Assembly: GCA_039033855.1 (NCBI GenBank)
Contig: JBCCBV010000003.1
Coordinates: 148,288-212,287 of the forward strand
From: JBCCBV01 sp039033855
Lineage (GTDB): Bacteria > Planctomycetota > Phycisphaerae > Phycisphaerales > Phycisphaeraceae
Direction: 5' to 3'
Length of the DNA stretch: 64,000 nucleotides
Below are positions 32,046-39,452 of the stretch, piece by piece (positions within the stretch are counted from its first letter, which is position 1; each line of letters begins with the position of its first letter). Under the pieces are notes generated by a model. The model searched no databases and was not told the origin of the DNA. It saw nothing but the letters and a program-made list of their open reading frames with translations. A program made the position numbers and the translations under genes.

Positions 32046-32807
32046 ATGTCCCCAGCCGCTCAAGAAAGCCAGCAACTCGAATCCACCACCGTGTGGATCA
32101 ACCGAACCTCGACCACCGTCAAAGGCGGGCGTCGCCTGAGCTTCGCCGCGCTCGTGGTCGTGGGCGACCGGCGCGGCACCGTCGGCGTGGGGTACGGCAA
32201 GGGTCGCGGCGTCCCCGCCGCCATCGAGAAGGCCCAGAAGATCGCCCGCAAGAACCTGTTCACCGTCACCATGAACGGCGGCACGCTGCCCCACATGGTG
32301 CAGGGCCGGTTCCTGTCGTCCAGCGTCCGTTTGCTCCCGGCCGCGCCGGGTACCGGCGTGATCGCGGGCGGCACCGTGCGTGCCGTGCTCGAAATGGCCG
32401 GCATCCAGGACTGCCTGACCAAGTGCTATGGGTCGACGTCCAAGACCAACGTCGCCAAGGCCGTGATGGAAGGCCTGCGCCTGCTGCGCAGCCGTGAAGA
32501 GGTCGCCGCCCTGCGCGGGGTGGAGATCAAGGCCACCGCGATCGACGAGGTGCTCGAAGCCTCGCGTTTGAGCATGGAGGCCAAGGCCGCTGCCTCGCCG
32601 GCGCCGGCCAAGCCCGCCCTCGAGCCCAAACCTGAGCCCGAAGCCGAGCCCGAAGCCAAGCAAGAGGCCGCCGCCCCGGCCGAATCTGCAGCCGAAGCCG
32701 CTGTTGAATCAGAGGCCCCGGCCGAAGAAACCCCTTCTGCGGAAGCCTCTGCTGAACAAGCAGCGCCTGACGAACCCGCTTCCGAAGAGAACAAGACCGA
32801 CGCCTGA
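32046..32807 (+). CDS. rpsE: Ribosomal protein S5 with long acidic tail
   Basis: 253 residues; standard uS5 is about 165. The dsRBD-like domain (VWINRTSTTVKGGRRLSFAALVVVGDRRGTVGVGYGKGRGVPAAIEKA) and C-domain (GTGVIAGGTVRAVLEMAGIQDCLTKCYGSTSKTNVAKAVMEGL) are intact. From about residue 178 it continues as an Ala/Pro/Glu-rich, negatively charged, low-complexity tail of some 75 residues. rpmD (L30), which normally follows rpsE, is absent; rplO comes next. Confidence 0.97.
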   Translation: MSPAAQESQQLESTTVWINRTSTTVKGGRRLSFAALVVVGDRRGTVGVGYGKGRGVPAAIEKAQKIARKNLFTVTMNGGTLPHMVQGRFLSSSVRLLPAAPGTGVIAGGTVRAVLEMAGIQDCLTKCYGSTSKTNVAKAVMEGLRLLRSREEVAALRGVEIKATAIDEVLEASRLSMEAKAAASPAPAKPALEPKPEPEAEPEAKQEAAAPAESAAEAAVESEAPAEETPSAEASAEQAAPDEPASEENKTDA

Positions 32808-32860
32808 ACCCGCCCCCAGCGCCCGGCGTCGCAACCGGCGCCCCTTGGAGCGTTCCCACC

Positions 32861-33301
32861 ATGATGATCCACGAAATCACCGAGAAGGCCGGCCGCCACA
32901 AGCGCCGCAAGCGCATCGGGCGCGGCCCGGGTTCCGGCCACGGCAAGACCGCCGGCCGAGGCCACAACGGCTACAGCTCGCGCTCGGGCAACTCCAACCC
33001 GCACGAGGGCGGCGCCGTGCCCATGCACGCCAAGTTCCCCAAGCGCGGCTTCTCGAACTTCCAGTTCCAGACCCGCTACGCGGTGGTCAACCTCAAGTCG
33101 CTCGACGCCCGGTTTGACGACGGCGCCGAGGTCACCCCCGAAATGCTGGTCAAGCACGGCCTGATCCGCAGCACCAAGCTGCCGGTCAAGGTGCTCGGCT
33201 TCGGCGCCACGTCCAAGAAGCTCCGCGTCACCGCGGCCAAGTTCAGCGCCTCGGCCAAGCAGAAGATCGAAGACGCCGGCGGCCAGGTCACCCAAGCCTG
33301 A
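32861..33301 (+). CDS. rplO: Ribosomal protein L15
   Basis: 146 residues. uL15 links 23S rRNA domains during assembly. MMIHEITEKAGRHKRRKRIGRGPGSGHGKTAGRGHNGYSSRSG is the Gly-rich signature; VNLKSLDARFDDGAEVTPEMLVKHGLIR and FSASAKQKIEDAGGQV complete the fold. The 140-nt gap to secY holds a candidate secY promoter. Confidence 0.96.
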   Translation: MMIHEITEKAGRHKRRKRIGRGPGSGHGKTAGRGHNGYSSRSGNSNPHEGGAVPMHAKFPKRGFSNFQFQTRYAVVNLKSLDARFDDGAEVTPEMLVKHGLIRSTKLPVKVLGFGATSKKLRVTAAKFSASAKQKIEDAGGQVTQA

Positions 33302-33427
33302 TCCCCCTCGGAAGTCCCGGAAGCTCACCGGGCGCCCCGCAAGCCCCGGCCCGCAGCCTCGCCTCGGACGACGCTCTGCCTTCTGCCTAAAACCGCACCT
33401 GCCCGCCACGCCTCGGCCCGCAGCGGA

Positions 33428-33433
33428 TACGCT
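33428..33433 (+). promoter_or_regulatory. Possible -10 box of secY
   Basis: TACGCT ends 8 nt before the secY ATG in a spacer with no Shine-Dalgarno sequence. The same hexamer lies exactly 6 nt before the ferredoxin-like gene at 60216. No clear -35. Confidence 0.3.
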
Positions 33434-33441
33434 CCCGGACC

Positions 33442-34878
33442 ATGCTCCAAGCCTTCTTCAACATCTGGCGCATCCCCGACCTGCGGAACAAGCTGTTGTT
33501 CACGCTGTCGATGCTGGCGATCTACCGCATCGGGTTCTTTATCCCGCTGCCGGGCGTCGATCAGAGCGCGCTCAAAGAGTGGGCCGAAAACCAGTCGGGC
33601 GGCGCCGCGGGCAACCTGCTGAGCTTCGTCAGCCTGTTTACTGGCGGGTCGTTCAGCCAGTCCACGCTGTTCGGGCTGGGGATCATGCCGTACATCTCGG
33701 CGGCCATCATCTTTCAGCTGCTGGGCTCGGTCAGCGAGAAGCTCAAAGCCCTGAAAAAGGAAGGCCCCGCCGGCCAGCAGAAGATCCAGGAGTACACCCG
33801 CTGGTCCACGCTCGGGCTGTGCCTGGTGCAATCGGTGTTCTGGTTGCAGTTCCTGACCAGCCAAAACCTGGTCTACGCCGAATACGCTCAGTCGCCGATC
33901 TTCTGGCTTTCCGGCGTCACCGCGCTGACCGGCGGCACGATCTTCCTGATGTGGATCGGCGAGCAGATCGACAAGTACGGGATCGGCAACGGCATCTCGC
34001 TCATTATCACCGCAGGCATCATCGCGGCCATGCCCGGCGCCATCCAAACCGTAATCGCCGACTTCTCGCTTTCGGGCGAGGCCGGTACGGGCGACGACGG
34101 CGGCTCGGGTCGCTACGGCCCGCTCAACGTGCTGTTCCTGCTGATCTCCTTCGTGGCGGTCGTGGCCGGGGCGGTCACCATCACCCAGGGCCAGCGCCGC
34201 ATCCCCATCCAGCAGGCCAAGCACACCCGAGGCCGGCGGGTCTACGGCGGGCAAAAGTCCTACCTGCCCCTGCGGGTCAACCACGGCGGCGTGATGCCCA
34301 TCATCTTCGCCAGCTCGCTGATGCTGTTCCCCTCGCTCCTGCTGGGCTGGGCCGACGCCAGCCTCCGCGGCGCCGACGGCTGGCTGCTCGGCAGCCTGGG
34401 CACGGCCATGACGTTCCTCAACCGCGAACTCGGGCCCCAGGGCTACGGCTACGGGTTCCTGTACATCCTGGTTTACATCGGGCTGATCTACTTCTTCAGC
34501 TACTTCTGGACCACGGTGCAGTTCAACCCTGAGGAAACCGCCACCAACCTGCGCGACCACGGCAGCTTCATCCCCGGCTTGCGCCCGGGCCCGAGGACCG
34601 CTGAATATTTAGAAACCGTCATGGAGCGCATCACCTACGTGGGCGCCGGGTTCCTCGCGATTATCGCGGTCATCCCGATGGCGGTGTCGAGTTACGGCAA
34701 GGTGGATTTCCTGGTGTCGCAGTTCCTGGGGGGCACCGGGCTGTTAATCGTGGTGAGCGTGATGCTGGACTTTGTCCAGCGGATCGAGGCCCAGTTGCTC
34801 ATGCGGAACTACCAGGGCTTCCTGGGCGGCGAAAGCGGCCGGGGCGGCTCGAAAATCCGCGGCACCCGGGGCCGATAG
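33442..34878 (+). CDS. secY: Preprotein translocase subunit SecY
   Basis: 478 residues, ten transmembrane helices predicted. SecY forms the protein-conducting channel. Helix 1 and plug region: LLFTLSMLAIYRIGFFIPLPGVD; helix 2 LFGLGIMPYISAAIIFQLL; the cytosolic loop QRRIPIQQAKHTRGRRVYGGQKSYLPLRVNHGGVMPIIFASSLM carries the conserved basic residues that contact the ribosome and SecA. The C-terminus has GLRPGPRTAEYLETVMERITYVGAGFLA. An insertion of about 12 polar residues (GEAGTGDDGGSGRYG) occurs in a periplasmic loop. adk does not follow. Confidence 0.97.
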   Translation: MLQAFFNIWRIPDLRNKLLFTLSMLAIYRIGFFIPLPGVDQSALKEWAENQSGGAAGNLLSFVSLFTGGSFSQSTLFGLGIMPYISAAIIFQLLGSVSEKLKALKKEGPAGQQKIQEYTRWSTLGLCLVQSVFWLQFLTSQNLVYAEYAQSPIFWLSGVTALTGGTIFLMWIGEQIDKYGIGNGISLIITAGIIAAMPGAIQTVIADFSLSGEAGTGDDGGSGRYGPLNVLFLLISFVAVVAGAVTITQGQRRIPIQQAKHTRGRRVYGGQKSYLPLRVNHGGVMPIIFASSLMLFPSLLLGWADASLRGADGWLLGSLGTAMTFLNRELGPQGYGYGFLYILVYIGLIYFFSYFWTTVQFNPEETATNLRDHGSFIPGLRPGPRTAEYLETVMERITYVGAGFLAIIAVIPMAVSSYGKVDFLVSQFLGGTGLLIVVSVMLDFVQRIEAQLLMRNYQGFLGGESGRGGSKIRGTRGR

Positions 34879-34903
34879 ACGCACTCCAGCAAGGCAAAGG
34901 CGT

Positions 34904-34932
34904 TTGCTCGCAGGGCTTGACCGGGGTATCCT
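34904..34932 (+). promoter_or_regulatory. Candidate promoter for map-infA-rpmJ segment
   Basis: TTGCTC (34904-34909), 17-nt spacer, TATCCT (34927-34932), directly after the secY stop. It could give extra expression of map and the downstream alpha-operon genes. Confidence 0.4.
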
Positions 34933-34970
34933 CCGGGGCTCGGACGGGCGAACCAGCGGGATTGGACCCG

Positions 34971-35759
34971 ATGGCGATCGTCCGTAAAACCCAGGAACAG
35001 ATCGAGCGGATGCGCTCCGCCGGCCGGATCGTGCACCAGGTGCACCAGCGGTTGGCCGAGTTTGTCCAACCCGGCGTCACGACCCAGGAGATCGACAGCG
35101 AGGCCTTCCGCGTGTTTTCCGCCGCCGGAGCCAAGGGCCTGTTTAAGAACTACCCGACCTACCGGCCCGGAACCGGCTTCCCCGCACACACCTGCATCAG
35201 CGTCAACGACGTGGTGGTCCACGGCATCGCCGACGACCGCGTGATCCAGGATGGAGACATCGTCGGCGTCGACTGCGGCGTCCAGCTCGATGGGTGGTGC
35301 GGAGACTCGGCCCGAACCCTGCTGGTCGGCAACGTGGCCCCCGACGTTCGCGAATTGTGCGAGGCGACCGAGCACGTGCTCCAGATCGCCATCGAAAACG
35401 TCCGGCCCGGCCGCCGGTGGAGCCAGGTCGCCCGCCTGATGCAGAACTACGCCGAGGCCAAGGGCTACGGCATCGTGAAAGACTTTGTCGGCCACGGCAT
35501 CGGCCAGAAACTCCACGAAGACCCCAAGGTCCCCAACTTCGTCAGCAAAGAACTCCTCGCCAACGACATCGAACTCCGGCCCGGCATGGTGTTGGCCATC
35601 GAGCCTATGTGCAACCTGGGCACCGGCTCGGTCCGGACCCTGAAAGACGGCTGGACCGTCGTCACCAACGACGGCAAACCCTCGGCCCACTATGAACACA
35701 CCCTCGCCGTCACCGAGAACGGCGCCGACGTATTGACCGACGGCCACCAGGCCGCCTGA
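34971..35759 (+). CDS. map: Methionine aminopeptidase type I
   Basis: 262 residues. Removes the initiator Met from nascent proteins. Metal ligands are recognisable: the two Asp in VGVDCGVQLDGWCGDSARTLLVG, His in VGHGIGQKLHEDP, Glu in VLAIEPMCNLG and Glu in HYEHTLAV. The N-terminal His (NDVVVHGI) is also present. ATG chosen at MAIVRKTQEQIERMRSAGRIV, the family N-terminus, with no extra domain. Lies between secY and infA as in Gram-positive clusters. Confidence 0.96.
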   Translation: MAIVRKTQEQIERMRSAGRIVHQVHQRLAEFVQPGVTTQEIDSEAFRVFSAAGAKGLFKNYPTYRPGTGFPAHTCISVNDVVVHGIADDRVIQDGDIVGVDCGVQLDGWCGDSARTLLVGNVAPDVRELCEATEHVLQIAIENVRPGRRWSQVARLMQNYAEAKGYGIVKDFVGHGIGQKLHEDPKVPNFVSKELLANDIELRPGMVLAIEPMCNLGTGSVRTLKDGWTVVTNDGKPSAHYEHTLAVTENGADVLTDGHQAA

Positions 35760-35844
35760 CCCCCGAACCCACCCCGCCCCGAAACGCCTGCCCCGGGCAC
35801 AAGCTCATCACCGAGCGCCCAACCGACCCCCGAAACACCGCCGT

Positions 35845-36060
35845 ATGCCCAAGGAAGACGCGATCCAGCTCGAAGGCCAGGTCATCGAGGCCATGCCCAG
35901 CGCCATGTTTAAGGTCAAGCTGGAGAACGACCACGAGATCCTGGCCCGGATTTCCGGCAAGATGCGCAAGTTTTACATCCGCATCATCCCCGGCGACCGC
36001 GTGACCGTGGAAGTCAGCCCCTACGACCTGACCAAAGGCCGTATTGTGTACCGCCACTAA
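35845..36060 (+). CDS. infA: Translation initiation factor IF-1
   Basis: 71 residues, one OB-fold. IF-1 occupies the A site during initiation. MPKEDAIQLEGQVIEAMPSAMFKVKLENDHEILARISGKMRKFYIRIIPGDRVTVEVSPYDLTKGRIVYRH is standard throughout, with Phe-Tyr for the usual Asn-Tyr-Ile region. Confidence 0.97.
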   Translation: MPKEDAIQLEGQVIEAMPSAMFKVKLENDHEILARISGKMRKFYIRIIPGDRVTVEVSPYDLTKGRIVYRH

Positions 36061-36144
36061 ACCCGTTTTGACCCCCGATGGGCGTCCCCGACCCGACGCC
36101 CGGCCGACCCCGCACCCGCGAGCCGGCCCCCAGGAGTGTTTGTG

Positions 36145-36270
36145 ATGAAGATCGTCAGTTCCCTCAAGAGCGCCAAGGCCCGCCACCGCGACTGCAAGGT
36201 CGTCCGCCGCCGCGGCAAAGTGTTCGTCATCTGCAAGAGCAAGCCCAAGTTCAAGGCCCGTCAGCGCTAA
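36145..36270 (+). CDS. rpmJ: Ribosomal protein L36, zinc-poor type
   Basis: 41 residues. The sequence begins MKIVSSLKSAKARHRDCKVV and ends KSKPKFKARQR. The form resembles the C-minus L36 paralogue (YkgO type): one of the two N-terminal Zn cysteines is missing and the final His is Phe, although Cys17 and Cys30 remain. Zinc binding is therefore unlikely to be complete. AGGAG lies 8 nt before the ATG. Position between infA and rpsM is typical. Confidence 0.93.
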   Translation: MKIVSSLKSAKARHRDCKVVRRRGKVFVICKSKPKFKARQR

Positions 36271-36297
36271 CCGCGACCCGCGCCCAGGAAGCAACCC

Positions 36298-36681
36298 ATG
36301 CCCCGTATCGCCGGCATCGACATCCCCGATAGCAAGCCCCTGCGCATCGCGTTGCGCTACATCTATGGCGTCGGGCCCAAGTTCTCCGACGCCATCTGCA
36401 AGCAGGCCGAGCTCGACCCCGAGCGTCGGGCCCACACGCTCAACGAAGATGAACTGGCCAAAATCGCCGGCATCCTCGAGGCCGACTTCGTCATCGAAGG
36501 CGCCCTCCGCCGGCAGGTGGCGCAGAACATCCAACGGCTGCGCGACATCCGCAGCTACCGCGGCGACCGCCACCGCCGAGGCCTGCCGTGCCACGGCCAG
36601 CGCACCCGCACCAACGCCCGCACCCGCAAGGGCCGCAAGAAAACCGTGGCCGGCAAGAAGTCCATCAAGGGCATGAAGTAA
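36298..36681 (+). CDS. rpsM: Ribosomal protein S13
   Basis: 127 residues. uS13 contacts P-site tRNA and the B1 bridges. MPRIAGIDIPDSKPLRIALRYIYGVGPKFSDAICKQAELD, then RDIRSYRGDRHRRGLPCHGQRTRTNARTRKGRKKTV are diagnostic. The 122-nt gap before rpsK includes a GGCC..GAC/GTC..GGCC hairpin but no clear regulatory element. Confidence 0.97.
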   Translation: MPRIAGIDIPDSKPLRIALRYIYGVGPKFSDAICKQAELDPERRAHTLNEDELAKIAGILEADFVIEGALRRQVAQNIQRLRDIRSYRGDRHRRGLPCHGQRTRTNARTRKGRKKTVAGKKSIKGMK

Positions 36682-36803
36682 CCGGTCGCCTACGCCTTGC
36701 CGCGCGTCGGCAGGGTCGAATGATCCCTCCCCCTCAAGCGAGCCGCCGGCCCCGACGTGGTGTCGGCCTTACGGCGGCGTTCGCAGCTTGAAAGCACCAG
36801 ACC

Positions 36804-37181
36804 ATGGCCAAGAAGAACAAAAAAGTCCGCAAGAACGTCACCCGTGGCATCGCTTACGTCAAAGCGAGCTTCAACAACACCCTGGTGACCATCACCGACC
36901 CCAACGGCGAAACCCTCGCCTGGGGCTCGGCCGGCTCGATCGGCTTTAAGGGCTCGCGCAAGAGCACGCCCTTCGCCGCCACCCGCGCCAGCGAAGAGGC
37001 CGCCGCCAAGGTCCGCAAGATGGGCATGAGCGAGGTCGAAGTCCGCGTTAAGGGCGCCGGCCCCGGCCGCGAGTCGGCCGTCACCGGCCTCCAGCACTCG
37101 GGCCTGCGCATCACCGCGATCGAAGACCACACCCCCATCCCGCACAACGGCTGCCGACCCCGCAAGAAGCGCCGCGTCTAA
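36804..37181 (+). CDS. rpsK: Ribosomal protein S11
   Basis: 125 residues. uS11 lies on the 30S platform by the mRNA exit. GIAYVKASFNNTLVTITDPNGETLAWGSAGSIGFKGSRKSTPFAA and DHTPIPHNGCRPRKKRRV at the end are typical. rpsD, which follows rpsK in enterobacteria, is not in this window. Confidence 0.97.
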   Translation: MAKKNKKVRKNVTRGIAYVKASFNNTLVTITDPNGETLAWGSAGSIGFKGSRKSTPFAATRASEEAAAKVRKMGMSEVEVRVKGAGPGRESAVTGLQHSGLRITAIEDHTPIPHNGCRPRKKRRV

Positions 37182-37341
37182 CGCCCGTTGTGACCTCCGG
37201 GTAAGGCACGGCCTTCGGGCCGCCCGCCGCGCCCGCATCCCCCCGAGTCCCCCCGCCTACAGCAGCCCCGCCCGGCCCGCAGCAGCCGGCCCGGGGCGTT
37301 TAGGGGCGGGACGTTTCCCCCTGTGAAACCGCTGCACCTGC
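37182..37341 (+). promoter_or_regulatory. Structured 160-nt spacer before rpoA
   Basis: This is the position normally taken by rpsD. It contains a GC-rich inverted repeat around 37264-37300 (GCCCCGCCCGGC ... GCCGGCCCGGGGC, with a bulge) and a GGGG...CCCCC pair just before the rpoA ribosome binding site. No promoter hexamers were convincing. It may attenuate or process the alpha-operon mRNA. Confidence 0.3.
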
Positions 37342-37353
37342 TTGGAGATCCCC

Positions 37354-38364
37354 ATGCGTATCCGCTGGCGAGGCCTTGAACTACCGCACCGTGTCGTACC
37401 GAACGCCGAGACCCTCTCGGAAAACTACGGCATGTTTACCGTCGAACCCTTCGAGCGGGGCTTCGGCACCACCGTGGGCAACTCGCTCCGGCGCATCCTG
37501 CTGTCGAGCCTCGAAGGCTCGGCCGTAACCGGCGTGCGCATCAAGGGCGCCGAGCACGAGTTCACCTCGCTCGACGGCGTGATGGAAGACGTCACCGACG
37601 TCGTCCTGAACGTCAAAGACATGATCGTCTCGATGGAGGGCGACGAGCCCAAGACCATGCGCCTCCAGGCCGAAGGCCCGGGCGAGGTCACCTGCGAGCT
37701 CATCGAGGCCGACACCTCGATCGAGATCCACAACAAAGAACGCCTCCTGGCCACGCTGACCAAGCAGGTCGATTTCGACATGGAGTTCGTGGTCGAAAAG
37801 GGCCGCGGCTACGTGCCCGCTTCCGAGCAATACGAAGACCAGCAGGAAGAGATCGAGGTCGGGCTCATCCCGGTCGACGCCAACTTCTCGCCGGTGCGCC
37901 GGGTGCGCTACAAGGTCGAAGACACGCGCGTGGGTCAGAAGGTCAACTTCGACAAGCTGACGCTCGAGGTCTGGACCGACGGCACGGTGACGCCGGAGAT
38001 GGCCGTGGTCGAGGCCGCGAAGATCCTCCGCAAGCACCTCAACCCGTTCGTGCAGTTCTTCGAGCTCGGCCAGGAGTCCGCCAGCGAAACCGCCACCGCG
38101 GCCGCCCGCGTGGACGAAGAGCTGATCCGCAAGCTGCAGATGTCGGTCGCCGAGCTCGACCTGTCGGTCCGCGCCAACAACTGCCTGGAGTCGGCGCAGA
38201 TCACCAACGTGGCCGACCTGGTGACCCGTGAAGAGCCCGAACTGCTCAAGGTCCGCAGCTTCGGCAAGACGTCGCTCCGCGAGGTCAAGCGCAAGCTCAC
38301 CGAGATGGGCCTGGAGCTGGGCATGGAACTGCCCGCCGACTTCGAACAGCAGGTCTCGGCCTAA
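37354..38364 (+). CDS. rpoA: RNA polymerase subunit alpha
   Basis: 336 residues. The N-domain dimerises and assembles beta and beta-prime (FTVEPFERGFGTTVGNSLRRILLSSLEGSAVTGVRIKGAEHEF; EVGLIPVDANFSPVRRVRYKVEDTRVGQKVNFDKLTLEVWTDGTVTPE). The C-domain (about 258-325) has LDLSVRANNCLESAQITNVADLVTREEPELLKVRSFGKTSLREVKRKL, the helices that contact UP elements and activators. ATG preferred over a TTG 12 nt upstream because GGAG lies 6 nt before it. Confidence 0.98.
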   Translation: MRIRWRGLELPHRVVPNAETLSENYGMFTVEPFERGFGTTVGNSLRRILLSSLEGSAVTGVRIKGAEHEFTSLDGVMEDVTDVVLNVKDMIVSMEGDEPKTMRLQAEGPGEVTCELIEADTSIEIHNKERLLATLTKQVDFDMEFVVEKGRGYVPASEQYEDQQEEIEVGLIPVDANFSPVRRVRYKVEDTRVGQKVNFDKLTLEVWTDGTVTPEMAVVEAAKILRKHLNPFVQFFELGQESASETATAAARVDEELIRKLQMSVAELDLSVRANNCLESAQITNVADLVTREEPELLKVRSFGKTSLREVKRKLTEMGLELGMELPADFEQQVSA

Positions 38365-38583
38365 CCGCCGAGCCCGTCGCCCCCCGGCGTTTTCGCCCGG
38401 GGACACCCCTCGGGGGCCTTCGACGCCCCGGCCGCTCGTCGCGGCCATCACGCCCGCGCACCGGTTCTCACGAACGTATTGCGCGAGCCTTCCCCGACCG
38501 CCGCACCCGTTGCGGACCCGTCGGGAGTGGCCCAAGGCCGCCGGACCCTCACCGGCCGCCTCGCCAAGACAAGGAGACCCACC

Positions 38584-39267
38584 ATGAGGCACAACGTCCG
38601 CGGCAAGACCCTTGGCCGCAAAACCCAGCACCGGCGCGCCATGTGGCGCAACATGGCCGTCAGCCTGTTCACCCACGAGCAGATCACCACGACCATCCCC
38701 AAGGCCAAGAGCCTCAAACCCTTCGTCGAGAAGCTCATCACCACCGCGCGTAAGGGCGACTTGGCCTCGCGTCGGCGGGTCATCGCCCAACTCGGCGGCG
38801 ACAAGCTGATGGTCGCCAACGACGCCGACGAGGCCGTCAACGAAGTCCGCAACCGCTACGGCGAACTCGACAAGCGTGCCCGCCGCAAGACGCCGCGAGT
38901 GGTCAAGAAGCTCTTCGACGACATCGCCCCGCGCTACGCCGACCGGCCCGGCGGCTACACCCGCATCATCAAGCTCGGCGCGCACCGTTTGGGCGACGGC
39001 GCCGACCTCTGCGTCCTGCAACTCGTGCCCGACCAGGACACCGGCCCGCAGGTCCGCAGCCGCGGGGTGCGTCGCGCACGCTCGCGCAAGCGCATGGAGT
39101 ACGCCGCTGCGCTCCGCAAAGGCGACGCCGCCGAAGCCACCCCGGCCGAAGCCTCGGCGCAAATCGCCGACGCGGCCGCCACGTCCGCCGCCGAGCCACC
39201 CGCCGACGTCACACCCGACGCCCCGGAAACCGATTCGGCCGAAGACAAGCCCAAGGCCGACGGCTGA
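38584..39267 (+). CDS. rplQ: Ribosomal protein L17 with extended tail
   Basis: 227 residues; bacterial bL17 is usually 115-130. MRHNVRGKTLGRKTQHRRAMWRNMAVSLFTHEQITTTIPKAKSLKPFVEKLITTARKGD is the invariant start. The L17 core ends near residue 168 after an insertion around 95-130, and a tail of about 60 Ala/Pro/Asp/Glu-rich residues follows. AAGGAG lies 7 nt before the ATG. The 219-nt spacer before it holds several C/G-rich hairpins. Last gene of the cluster. Confidence 0.97.
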   Translation: MRHNVRGKTLGRKTQHRRAMWRNMAVSLFTHEQITTTIPKAKSLKPFVEKLITTARKGDLASRRRVIAQLGGDKLMVANDADEAVNEVRNRYGELDKRARRKTPRVVKKLFDDIAPRYADRPGGYTRIIKLGAHRLGDGADLCVLQLVPDQDTGPQVRSRGVRRARSRKRMEYAAALRKGDAAEATPAEASAQIADAAATSAAEPPADVTPDAPETDSAEDKPKADG

Positions 39268-39326
39268 CCCGCGTATCCGGCCCCCCTGTGGCTCGGGCAT
39301 GTCGGAACACAACCCAAGAACGAACG

Positions 39327-39360
39327 CCGGGCGAGGGCATCCCTCTCGCCCGGTTTTTTT
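39327..39360 (+). terminator. Intrinsic terminator of the ribosomal cluster
   Basis: Perfect 9-bp stem CCGGGCGAG (39327-39335) with CTCGCCCGG (39345-39353), extendable by two pairs, followed by seven T. It lies 59 nt after the rplQ stop and closes the S10-spc-alpha cluster. Confidence 0.92.
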
Positions 39361-39452
39361 GTGTGACGGCCCAGACCGATCCGGCGTTCCATGCCATCCA
39401 AAACCTTCGAGTACGCCCCCCAGGCCGGCGCCCGGGTACGCTCGATGCCGCC

